Shown: positions 1 to 6,768 of the stretch, in pieces | Position numbering within the stretch: position 1 is the first letter of the stretch | How the letters are laid out: every line of letters begins with the position of its first letter | Assembly (NCBI RefSeq): GCF_002104765.1 | Contig: NZ_NCXM01000027.1 | Span: 32,386 to 96,385, forward strand | From: Mycolicibacterium vulneris | GTDB lineage: Bacteria > Actinomycetota > Actinomycetes > Mycobacteriales > Mycobacteriaceae | DNA: 64,000 nucleotides | Direction: 5' to 3' | Notes under the pieces: model-generated | Database searches by the model: none | What the model was told of the DNA's origin: nothing | What the model saw: only the letters and a program-made list of their open reading frames with translations | Made by a program: the position numbers and the translations under genes

Positions 1-13
1 TCGTTGCGCTGTT

Positions 14-652
14 CTACCCAGGGGCGTGGGCGATTAACAGGTGCGGTGCGTCGGCGTCCTCGCTGATCTGACGGTGTTCGACGGTAAGGCCGGTGCTACG
101 CAATGTGTCGATCACGTCCGGCACCGGGCGGAGGCGAAAGCCGTGTCCGGTGAACGGCAGCTTGGCCATCACCTCCGGGTCGGCCAGCCCGACGACGAGC
201 CGACCCCGCCTGTTCAGCACCCTGGCAAGTTCTCTGAATGCTCCGTCGAGCTCCGCGACGAAGTAGATCGTGTTGACGGTGATGGCGCCGTCCAATGCCC
301 CATCGGGAAAAGGCAGCTGCGTCATGGACCCGGAATGCAAAGACAGCCGCCCGGTTGCGATGTCGCGTCGGTAGCGCCCTGCGGCCTGGCTGAGCATCGT
401 CTCCGACACCTCGACACCATGGACTCTGCCCGCCGGACCGACACTGTCAAGCAGGAATTTCAGGCCCGCCCCTCCACCGAAACCGACATCGGCCACCGCC
501 CACGCTTCATCAGGCTGCAGCGCCCGCGCGGCGGCGCGCATGAAGCGCCGGTTGCCACGATTGAGCGCCGCACCAACCACCCGCCCGCGCAGACCACGTG
601 GATGACCAAGCTGCTTGGCAACACCCGCCATGACTGCGTCGCGGACCCCCAT
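14..652 (-). CDS. Class I SAM-dependent methyltransferase
   Basis: Predicted small-molecule methyltransferase of the UbiE/methyltransf_11 type. The SAM-binding motif I is visible as VADVGFGGGAGLKFLL near residue 55, followed by an acidic residue in GVEVSE and a motif IV-like stretch AITVNTIYFV; the C-terminal part (RLVVGLADPE) has the usual strand after motif IV. The frame is open 30 codons further upstream, but that extension is Arg/Pro rich and unlike the family, so the ATG that begins MGVRDAV is preferred; no good ribosome binding site is seen. It is transcribed away from the next gene. The substrate cannot be read from the sequence. Confidence 0.8.
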   Translation of the reverse strand: MGVRDAVMAGVAKQLGHPRGLRGRVVGAALNRGNRRFMRAAARALQPDEAWAVADVGFGGGAGLKFLLDSVGPAGRVHGVEVSETMLSQAAGRYRRDIATGRLSLHSGSMTQLPFPDGALDGAITVNTIYFVAELDGAFRELARVLNRRGRLVVGLADPEVMAKLPFTGHGFRLRPVPDVIDTLRSTGLTVEHRQISEDADAPHLLIAHAPG

Positions 653-705
653 TCGACGACCGTAGAGCACAGACACTGGTGCGGCACGACTTATTGGATA
701 CACAG

Positions 706-733
706 GCCGACGGCGACGTGGTGGAGTTCCGGT
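706..733 (+). repeat. 28-bp direct repeat, copy 1 (coding-like tail)
   Basis: This stretch recurs at 1566-1593 with one mismatch (G for A). In both copies the same frame reads ADGDVVEFRF and ends shortly after at a stop: GSMSTSKK then stop here, NV then stop in the other copy. No start codon or full domain is seen upstream, so both look like the 3' ends of lost or duplicated genes. The rest of 653-876 shows nothing else convincing. Confidence 0.55.
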
Positions 734-876
734 TCGGGTCAATGTCTACCTCCAAGAAGTAAGCCCCCCCAGTCGCGGAATCCGATGATCGTCGAGGGGC
801 GGCCCCGCAGGGTTGAGCGTCCGAACGCTGCAGAACCAGACCCCTGCCTTCTGGCTGGCGGTATGCTCCGGCGACA

Positions 877-1518
877 ATGGCCGCCGAGCCCTTCGACGCC
901 GTCGAGCGAAGACAACTGGCCGATCTGCTCAATGAACTCGGTTCAGACGCACCGACCCTCCTCGACCCATGGACGACGCGAGACCTGGCTTCGCACCTCG
1001 TGCTCCGAGAGCACGACTTCGTCGCGGCACCGGGGCTCGTCATCCCCGGTCCGTGGGGCCGCTTCGCTGAACGGCGAACAAATGCACTTGCGTGCAGGGA
1101 CTTCTCCTGGCTAGTTGAAACGATTCGATCGGGGCCGCCACCAGGCTTCTTCCGCATCAATTGGGTACGGCAGTTAGCCAACCTCAACGAGTTCTTTGTG
1201 CACCACGAGGACGTGCGCAGAGCTAACGGTTGTGACCCTCGGGCAAACTCACCGGCAATGGATGCGGCTCTGTGGCGCAACCTCAGTCGGGCGCCATGGT
1301 TTCTCTCTCGGCGCCTGCGCGGCACTGGCCTTGAGCTGCAGTGGGCTGGGACGGCAAATGTCGTAACGGCGCGGCGCGGGGAACCCACGGCACGCCTCGT
1401 CGGACTGCCGGGCGAGCTGCTGCTGTATCTCTTCGGTCGGCAGCATGCGGCGCGAGTCGACCTGTGTGGGCCGGCTGGGGCCGTCAAAGCTGTCCTGTGC
1501 GCGCGATTCGGAATGTAA
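877..1518 (+). CDS. TIGR03085-type DinB/maleylpyruvate isomerase-like protein
   Basis: 213-residue protein of the mycothiol-dependent maleylpyruvate isomerase/DinB-like superfamily, subgroup TIGR03085, common in actinobacteria. Visible hallmarks are the N-terminal ERRQLADLLNELG helix, the metal-ligand-like DLASHLVLREHD segment, and the NEFFVHHEDVRRANG segment carrying the second and third histidines of the putative metal site. The C-terminal domain is the small SCP-like part (VGLPGELLLYLFGRQHAARV). The start ATG gives the usual family length. It stands alone between divergent and repeat sequences. The exact reaction is unknown; a thiol-dependent isomerase or transferase role is inferred from the fold only. 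Confidence 0.8.
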   Translation: MAAEPFDAVERRQLADLLNELGSDAPTLLDPWTTRDLASHLVLREHDFVAAPGLVIPGPWGRFAERRTNALACRDFSWLVETIRSGPPPGFFRINWVRQLANLNEFFVHHEDVRRANGCDPRANSPAMDAALWRNLSRAPWFLSRRLRGTGLELQWAGTANVVTARRGEPTARLVGLPGELLLYLFGRQHAARVDLCGPAGAVKAVLCARFGM

Positions 1519-1565
1519 GGCATGTAAGGAAGGTGTCGACCGCCAGGCGAGGATTCGACGGCAAA

Positions 1566-1593
1566 GCCGACGGCGACGTGGTGGAATTCCGGT
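1566..1593 (+). repeat. 28-bp direct repeat, copy 2 (coding-like tail)
   Basis: Second copy of the repeat at 706-733, again ending an open frame (ADGDVVEFRF, then NV and stop) just after a complete gene. The interval 1519-1788 otherwise contains a 9-bp tandem ATGTAAGG(C/A) at about 1513-1530 and no further gene that I can support. Confidence 0.5.
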
Positions 1594-1788
1594 TCAACGT
1601 CTAGGGCGACCCGTAGCGGAGCCCAAAAAAGGTACGATCGTGCCAGAAAATGCTTGCGCAATCGATACCGATTCGCATAACTTGGGCACAGTGGGTCAAG
1701 TCACACGTACGGGCCGATGTGGCAAACATCCCAGCATCAGGTGTGAGGCGGTCGCAACACTTTGCGGCCGGGACGAAGGAATAGCTCG

Positions 1789-2169
1789 TTGTCAGGAGAG
1801 AGACGGGCCGCGCGGCCCACAAATCTTGCGCTCGTAAAGACCACGCCGGGCGCCGCAGCCCAGGACGATCGCGCCTGGGTCTCACAGGCGCTGTGTCGGG
1901 GAACAGATCCGGACGCACTTTTTGTGCGCGGTGCCAAACAACGTGAGGCTACGGTCATCTGCCGTCGCTGCCCTGTGATGAGAGAGTGCGGCGCGGAGGC
2001 GCTCGACAATAAGGTCGAGTTCGGCGTATGGGGCGGCATGACCGAGCGCCAGCGCAGAGCTCTGCTTAAGCAGAATCCCGGGGTCGCCTCGTGGACGGAG
2101 TTTTTCGACAAGCGCAACGCCGGCTCCGTCGGTCAGCGGCTGGGCGCGCCGCTGAAGGCAAAAGGCTAA
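1789..2169 (+). CDS. WhiB-family iron-sulfur regulator, WhiB4-like
   Basis: Small Wbl protein, predicted redox-sensing [4Fe-4S] transcription factor. The four cluster cysteines are visible: one in SQALCRGTDPDALFV, then the CxxC-x5-C array in VICRRCPVMREC. The conserved turn follows as VEFGVWGGMTERQRRALL, and the tail is basic. The sequence closely resembles what I remember of WhiB4. The TTG at 1789 is preferred because GAAGGA lies about eight bases upstream and the product then begins SGERRAARPTN like WhiB4; an ATG at 1762 is the alternative. The location is not the usual whiB4 locus, so it may be an extra paralogue. Confidence 0.82.
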   Translation: MSGERRAARPTNLALVKTTPGAAAQDDRAWVSQALCRGTDPDALFVRGAKQREATVICRRCPVMRECGAEALDNKVEFGVWGGMTERQRRALLKQNPGVASWTEFFDKRNAGSVGQRLGAPLKAKG

Positions 2170-2461
2170 GTTTTTGCAGGTCAACCTGCGGCGTCAATAC
2201 CGGTAAATCTGTCGATACCGGATGAGCTGTCGGACAAAAGGTGGGAGTTGGCGTGGGTCCCGAAATTTCCTACGCCTCGCCAACTTTGACCCTTCTATCG
2301 AGCGATCGTGCTTTCGTCAGGAGTCGGCCGGACCTGGCGAAGGCGGTGCTTGGCGCCGCATGGCTGGCGAGGAAAATCCCTCGGGCCGAACGCGGGGATT
2401 GTCGGAGGCGGCATCTAGCATTCGGTGCTCAGATACGCACCGTGTGACCTGGAGGGACCGC

Positions 2462-2860
2462 ATGAAGTTCATTTCGACCCGAATCATCACGGCCGACGTC
2501 AAACGGCTCGTCGACTTCTACGAGATGATCACCGGCGGCCCCGCGGTCTGGGGCAACGAACTGTTCGCCGAGATCCCGACGCCGATCGGCACGCTGGCCA
2601 TCGGCAGCGACAAGACCGTCCCGCTGTTCGGAGCCGGGTCCGCCGAACCCGCGGCCAACCGCAGCGCAATCCTGGAGTTCATCGTCGAGGACGTGGACGC
2701 CGACTACGAGCGGCTTCGCGAGCAGGTGGCCGAAGTCGTCACGACGCCAACGACGATGCCCTGGGGAAACCGCGCGTTTGTGTTCCGGGATCCGGACGGA
2801 AACCTGGTCAACCTGTTCACTCCGGTGACCGAGGAGGCTCGAGCCAAGTTCGGGGTGTGA
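2462..2860 (+). CDS. VOC-family (glyoxalase/bleomycin-resistance fold) protein
   Basis: 132-residue single vicinal-oxygen-chelate domain protein. It has the expected beta-alpha-beta-beta-beta layout: MKFISTRIITADVKRLVDFY at the start, ILEFIVEDVDADYERLREQ in the middle and the typical VFRDPDGNLVNLFTP end that supplies the last metal or ligand residue. The frame is open for 80 codons upstream, but GGAGGG at 2451-2456 places the start at this ATG. It could be a dioxygenase, isomerase or resistance protein; the substrate is not evident. The 292 bases before it contain only a weakly coding-looking frame. Confidence 0.85.
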   Translation: MKFISTRIITADVKRLVDFYEMITGGPAVWGNELFAEIPTPIGTLAIGSDKTVPLFGAGSAEPAANRSAILEFIVEDVDADYERLREQVAEVVTTPTTMPWGNRAFVFRDPDGNLVNLFTPVTEEARAKFGV

Positions 2861-2923
2861 GCCGGGACTTACGAATTCGGATTACCAGTTGCCCGGATCC
2901 TCGCCGAGGGAAATTCTTAGGAG

Positions 2924-3301
2924 ATGGCGACTGTAAGGTGCGCGGTGCGGCGGACTGCGAGCGTCGTGGTGGGTGGCGCGTGGGCGCTGTCGGCTTTGGC
3001 TTTTGGCGGCGTCGCGAAGGCGGCCCCGCCCCCGGCACCCATCGGTCATTGGTGCCCGGGCAATCCATGGAACCCCGCTTGGGGCAACGTGGCGGACTGG
3101 GATTGGAATCACTGCCACGACTGGCAACACCCGGGAGGCCCGACCGGCCCGGCGGGATGGGGACCCTGGGGACCGCCGCCGGCTTGGGCGCCGCCGCCGC
3201 CACCTCAACCGGCCTGGGCGCCAGGGGCGCAAATGATGTGGAACCCCACCGGCGCCGGCAATTGGGGAATCTGGAACAACGGGATATGGACGCCCATCTG
3301 A
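2924..3301 (+). CDS. Secreted Trp/Pro/Gly-rich small protein
   Basis: 125-residue exported protein. A basic N-terminus and hydrophobic stretch (ASVVVGGAWALSALAFGG) end in an AKA-A type cleavage site near residue 33, so a Sec signal peptide is likely. The mature part is extremely rich in Trp, Pro, Gly and Asn (NPWNPAWGN, GWGPWGPPPAWAPPPPP) with two cysteines that could pair. GGAGATGG overlaps the start. Small Pro/Trp-rich exported proteins of unknown role are frequent in mycobacteria; no enzymatic motif is visible. Confidence 0.75.
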   Translation: MATVRCAVRRTASVVVGGAWALSALAFGGVAKAAPPPAPIGHWCPGNPWNPAWGNVADWDWNHCHDWQHPGGPTGPAGWGPWGPPPAWAPPPPPQPAWAPGAQMMWNPTGAGNWGIWNNGIWTPI

Positions 3302-3608
3302 TCGGACCTATTGTCAGCGGTTGGCTCCGGACGAGCGGCCCCTCGCGGGTCGAATGGACAGGTGGGCAGCGCAAAGCGAGAGCAGGCCGACATCGACCGT
3401 GAGACGGCGCTAAGCGAACGAGGCTGCGATACCTCTTAGTCGGTGACGGCAGGGAAGCGTCGTCGGGAAGCCACGGGTTCCACAACGCGCAAGCCCGTAT
3501 ATTTTGCTGCGCAAAATATACCGATGTGTAATAAGTTTGCTGTAGCTGCGGCGCACGTCATTGTCCGCATAGCGAATGACCTGCGCCACAAATTTTGGTT
3601 CGCAATAA
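3302..3608. other. Intergenic region with a perfect AT-rich palindrome
   Basis: About 300 bases without a supported gene. The last 120 bases are clearly more AT-rich than the surroundings, as expected for a promoter of the downstream secreted hydrolase. It contains the perfect inverted repeat at 3497-3521. I looked for a c-di-AMP (ydaO) leader, known before some mycobacterial cell-wall hydrolases, and could not support one. Confidence 0.5.
3497..3521. promoter_or_regulatory. Perfect 11-bp inverted repeat, candidate operator
   Basis: GTATATTTTGC, three bases TGC, then GCAAAATATAC: a fully symmetric 25-bp element. It lies 88 bases before the NlpC/P60 gene in an AT-rich stretch. The symmetry and length suit a dimeric repressor site; no U-tract follows, so a terminator is less likely. 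The cognate regulator is unknown. Confidence 0.5.
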
Positions 3609-4127
3609 ATGTTATTGCTAGCCTCCCTGCCCATGGTCGTTATTGCAACATTGATGTCGTTGATCGGTCAGGTCTCCGGCACGCCTTATATTCCGGGTGG
3701 AGATTCGCCCGCCGGGACCGATTGTTCGGGACTCGCATCGTGGATCGCGAATGCGGCAACCGATAGGCCCGTTTTCGGAAATCGATTCAACACCGGAAAC
3801 GAAGAGGGTGCATTGCTGGCGCGCGGCTTCCAATATGGAACCGCCCCCAACGCGTTGGTCATCGGCTGGAACGGTGGCCACACCGCGGTGACGCTGCCGG
3901 ATGGAACGTCCGTGTCCAGCGGTGAGCGTGGCGGCGTGCACGTCGGTGGTCCGGGTGCCTACCAGGCCGGATTCACCCACCACATGTTCCTCCCGATGCC
4001 ACCAGACGATGGTGGCGCGCCGCCGCCGCTGTTCGCTCCGCCGCCTCCCGCGCCGGACGCTCCGCCGCCGCCGGCCGTTTTGATCGACGCTCCCGCGCCA
4101 CCGGCGCCGGCTCCGCCGGGTCCCTGA
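3609..4127 (+). CDS. Exported NlpC/P60-like peptidoglycan hydrolase
   Basis: 172-residue protein with an N-terminal hydrophobic signal or anchor (LLLASLPMVVIATLMSLIG), a compact NlpC/P60 domain and a Pro/Ala-rich tail. The catalytic cysteine is in GTDCSGLASWI near residue 40 and the catalytic histidine in WNGGHTAV near residue 90; both are present, unlike in the inactive RipD. The tail (about residues 133-172) is nearly all Pro, Ala and Asp and may span or bind cell wall. It is shorter than RipA/RipB, being a bare catalytic domain. An in-frame ATG at 3633 is an alternative start; no strong ribosome binding site decides. Confidence 0.75.
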   Translation: MLLLASLPMVVIATLMSLIGQVSGTPYIPGGDSPAGTDCSGLASWIANAATDRPVFGNRFNTGNEEGALLARGFQYGTAPNALVIGWNGGHTAVTLPDGTSVSSGERGGVHVGGPGAYQAGFTHHMFLPMPPDDGGAPPPLFAPPPPAPDAPPPPAVLIDAPAPPAPAPPGP

Positions 4128-4488
4128 TTTACTTTTTATCCGGTGCCCGGGGAATTGCGAATTAATAACAAATGGAGCGCAAAATCGGCGCCCATAATGG
4201 TTAGTGTTGCATCATCGATCCGGTCGCTCCGCGCAATAGTGAAATGCTGCCGTTAAGGGTTGATTTGTGAGCTACGCCACTAACGGCGAAGGTCAGTCTG
4301 CGGCAACAGTGTGCTCATGTGTCATGTGTGACGCGTGAGCACACTTTGCTCTAGCCATTACCCAAGCAAACTACGTGGGCGTTCGGGGGCCGGACGCCGG
4401 CGTAGCGCCACCCACGGGCGGATAGGCTGGCGCTGCCCGCGGAGACCGGGCGGACGTAACCGGAACAGCGAACCGAGGCGGGGCCGCA
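4128..4488. other. Intergenic region with nested palindrome
   Basis: 360 bases, AT-rich in the first half, with no frame that looks coding. It separates two + strand genes and holds the nested dyad at 4308-4345. A promoter for the monooxygenase gene is likely, but no -35/-10 pair stands out. Confidence 0.4.
4308..4345. promoter_or_regulatory. Nested inverted repeat, candidate operator
   Basis: Perfect 10-bp arms AGTGTGCTCA and TGAGCACACT surround an 18-base loop that itself contains GTCA-TGTG-TGAC. Such double symmetry suits a regulator site or a cruciform. It is about 145 bases before the next gene; no run of T follows either arm. Confidence 0.45.
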
Positions 4489-4812
4489 ATGATTTTCATC
4501 GTCGTCAAGTTCGAGACCAGACCCGAGTGGACCGACCGCTGGCCCGAATTCGTCGCGTCGTTCACCGCGGCGACTCGGGCCGAAGAAGGCAATCTCTGGT
4601 TCGACTGGTCGCGCAGTCTGGACAACCCCGCGGAGTACGTCTTGGTGGAGGCCTTCCGCGACGATGAGGCGGGCGGAGTCCACGTCAACAGCGACCATTT
4701 CAAGCGCTTCATCCAAGAGGCCCCGCAGGCGCTGACGTCGACTCCCAAGATCATCAACCAGACCATCGATGCCACGGGATGGTCGGAGATGGGCGAGATG
4801 GCGGTCGAGTAG
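4489..4812 (+). CDS. Antibiotic-biosynthesis monooxygenase (ABM) domain protein
   Basis: 107-residue single-domain protein of the ABM/YgiN ferredoxin-like fold, matching my recollection of Rv1117. Visible family features: MIFIVVKFETRPEWTDRWPE strand-helix start, EEGNLWFDWSRSLDNPAEYVLVEAF in the middle, and the NSDHFKRFIQEA helix that carries the conserved histidine. Members act as cofactor-free quinol oxygenases or haem-degrading proteins, usually as dimers; which applies is not clear. It converges on the next gene with only seven bases between stops. Confidence 0.82.
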   Translation: MIFIVVKFETRPEWTDRWPEFVASFTAATRAEEGNLWFDWSRSLDNPAEYVLVEAFRDDEAGGVHVNSDHFKRFIQEAPQALTSTPKIINQTIDATGWSEMGEMAVE

Positions 4813-4819
4813 TCCTCGA

Positions 4820-5500
4820 CTAGCCGACCGCGATCTCGATTTCCTCGCCCAGGGCGTAGCCCGGTGTGAGCGGAAGCCTGTCACCGCTCCAGAATGAGCC
4901 GGGATCGAAGTAGTTGGAGTACTTCTCGGTGGTGAGCAACCCCATTTCCTCGTAGGTGATCGCCACCGTCTCCGCGCAGTAGGCCGCCTCCAGGCCGAGC
5001 CTTTGGCGCTCCTTGCGTCGCTGCGTCGATTCGCGAATCTTCTTGTCCACGAGGGGGATTCCGCGCGCCCAGTCGTAGGCGTTCGGCAGCCGGCCGCGCA
5101 GCCACCGGCCGGTCAGCCGCATGGTGGTGGGAAAGGCGGTCCCGTCCATCCGGGCGATCACGCGCAGCAGCGTGTTCTCTTGCTCCCGGTCGGCCGGCGG
5201 AATCAGCTGGCGTAGCCAGCACCGCTGGTGGTAGCGCTGCGACCACTGCCGCACCGACTGCGCAAGGTCGTTGAGTTGCACGCCACGATGATTCGTCCCG
5301 GTCCACAGGTCGATGAGCTTGTCACCGAGTTCGGCGTGCCAGATCAATGGCGGCAGGTCGTCAATGGCCACCGTCATCCCGACGTGGTTCACCGGGCTGT
5401 TTGTCAGCGTCTGGATGGCGCGGTCGGGTCCTGAACCGCCGCGAAATAACCAAAGGTCGCCGGTGCGGGTCTGTTCGAGCGCTTGGTTCAAAGTGAGCAT
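4820..5500 (-). CDS. YiiX/YebB-like permuted NlpC/P60 superfamily protein
   Basis: Conserved mycobacterial protein (Rv1118c-like by position). The layout suits the permuted papain-like YiiX group: GDLWLFRGG near residue 15, histidine in SPVNHVGMTVA, a central HAELGDKLIDL strand, and a cysteine in the late segment AAYCAETVAITYEEMG. In this group the histidine precedes the cysteine, as here. The start MLTLNQALEQT is preferred; longer in-frame starts add low-complexity residues. No signal peptide, so it is probably cytoplasmic and may act on amide or acyl bonds in lipids or peptides; the substrate is unknown. Confidence 0.72.
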   Translation of the reverse strand: MLTLNQALEQTRTGDLWLFRGGSGPDRAIQTLTNSPVNHVGMTVAIDDLPPLIWHAELGDKLIDLWTGTNHRGVQLNDLAQSVRQWSQRYHQRCWLRQLIPPADREQENTLLRVIARMDGTAFPTTMRLTGRWLRGRLPNAYDWARGIPLVDKKIRESTQRRKERQRLGLEAAYCAETVAITYEEMGLLTTEKYSNYFDPGSFWSGDRLPLTPGYALGEEIEIAVG

Positions 5501-5655
5501 CTTCGTGTAAGCCCGTCCGCCGCCGCGACTTTCGCGGCTGTCGTCGCCAATATGACCCCGCCGGTACGGCACGCGCGATGCGTTGCCGAACGTTGCGGGC
5601 ACACAAGTCAATCACAACCGGGCCATAGCGACCCGGCTGCGCATAGCCTGGTGTC

Positions 5656-5865
5656 ATGCGCAATGTGTGGAAGTGGCTGGGATTGGCCGGTGCCGCCGGT
5701 GTCGTCGCCGGGGGCGCACTGGTCATCCGCGACCAACGCAAGCGGCGCGCATACACAGCCGACGAGGTCCGCGACCGTCTGCATCAGCGGTTGGCCGAAT
5801 ACAACGGGGACGGCGTTCAGTCCGGCTCGGAGTCGGACGGAGACTCGACGGCGAATAGGCGGTAG
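5656..5865 (+). CDS. Small single-pass membrane protein
   Basis: 69-residue protein with one N-terminal membrane segment (WLGLAGAAGVVAGGALVI) followed by a basic, helical cytosolic tail (ADEVRDRLHQRLAEY) ending in a Ser/Asp-rich stretch. The positive residues after the membrane segment place the tail inside. Its 3' end overlaps the 3' end of the convergent cyclase gene by 49 bases. The protein type is common in mycobacteria and has no assigned function. Confidence 0.65.
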   Translation: MRNVWKWLGLAGAAGVVAGGALVIRDQRKRRAYTADEVRDRLHQRLAEYNGDGVQSGSESDGDSTANRR

Positions 5866-6641
5866 GTGCCCGAAAAGCCCTTCAGCTCCACATTGCGTCC
5901 GTCGTCGAACCGGATGCCGTCAGAATCGGAAAGCGCGTCTCGCACCGGCTGACTCACCAGAATCTGACCACCGACCGCTTGCGCGGCAACCCGCGCCGCC
6001 ATTGCGACGTTGCGGCCGAACAGGTCATCGCCGCGGCGCACCGAACGGCCCATGTGGATGCCGATCCGGACGCGAATTTCCTCGTGCCGCTTGCGGTTTG
6101 CCTCCCTGCGCAACGCGCGCTGCAGGTCGAGACCGCACAGGACCGCCTGCTCGGCGCGCGCGAACGCGATCATGAATCCGTCGCCCTGGCTCTTCACCAC
6201 ATGACCGGACCGTTGCTGCACCAGATCCGAGACCAGCTTGTCGTGCGAGCTGATCAGCTTGACCCACGCCCGGTCGCCGATCCGCTCGTTGAGTGCGGTT
6301 GATTCCTCGATGTCGGAGAACAAGATCACCACCCGGCCGTCCGGGGTGACGCGGGCAAGGTCGGGTCGCTCGACTTCGGCCCAGTCCGCGAGGTCCTCGA
6401 TGCTGCTGCGCATCGCCGCCCCGAAGCCCTCTTTGCGCATCAGGTTGGCGGTGTTCCACACCCTTTTGACGGCCTCGCGACCGCCCGACAGCAGCTGATT
6501 GCGGGCGTCGGTCCGCTGGCGCAGCTCGTCGAGCTCCACCTGACTGTGCACCAGCAACCGCCAGAGCACGATCAGCGCGACACCCTCGATCGCGGCAATC
6601 CCGGCCAGGAGGTAGACCGTGACGTGCAGCGCGTCAGCCAT
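5817..6641 (-). CDS. Membrane-anchored class III adenylate/guanylate cyclase
   Basis: 274-residue protein with one N-terminal membrane helix (TVYLLAGIAAIEGVALIVLW), a coiled region and a C-terminal class III cyclase domain. The first metal-binding aspartate is in VILFSDIEEST; the second segment KSQGDGFMIAF carries the substrate lysine and second aspartate; the LFGRNVAMAARVA helix carries the transition-state Asn and Arg. All catalytic positions therefore look present. The ATG at 6641 is preferred because AAAGG lies nine bases upstream; ATGs at 6650 and 6668 are alternatives. By synteny it matches Rv1120c, recalled as a shorter remnant in M. tuberculosis, so here it appears intact. Confidence 0.85.
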   Translation of the reverse strand: MADALHVTVYLLAGIAAIEGVALIVLWRLLVHSQVELDELRQRTDARNQLLSGGREAVKRVWNTANLMRKEGFGAAMRSSIEDLADWAEVERPDLARVTPDGRVVILFSDIEESTALNERIGDRAWVKLISSHDKLVSDLVQQRSGHVVKSQGDGFMIAFARAEQAVLCGLDLQRALRREANRKRHEEIRVRIGIHMGRSVRRGDDLFGRNVAMAARVAAQAVGGQILVSQPVRDALSDSDGIRFDDGRNVELKGFSGTYRLFAVESPSDSEPD

Positions 6642-6768
6642 GGCGGTCATCCTTTCAATGCGGTCCACTCAGGTTGTCGGCCCTATCTGCAGTGTCTAGT
6701 GTTGACTCCGCCGGCCGCGGGTAGTGATCTCAAGGGAGCCGATCGGGTGACTTTCGGGAGGAGCGGTT

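Noticed and set aside
3400..3608. c-di-AMP (ydaO) riboswitch before the NlpC/P60 gene
   Set aside because: Such leaders are known before some mycobacterial wall hydrolases, but I could not line up the conserved core here; only a palindrome is supportable.
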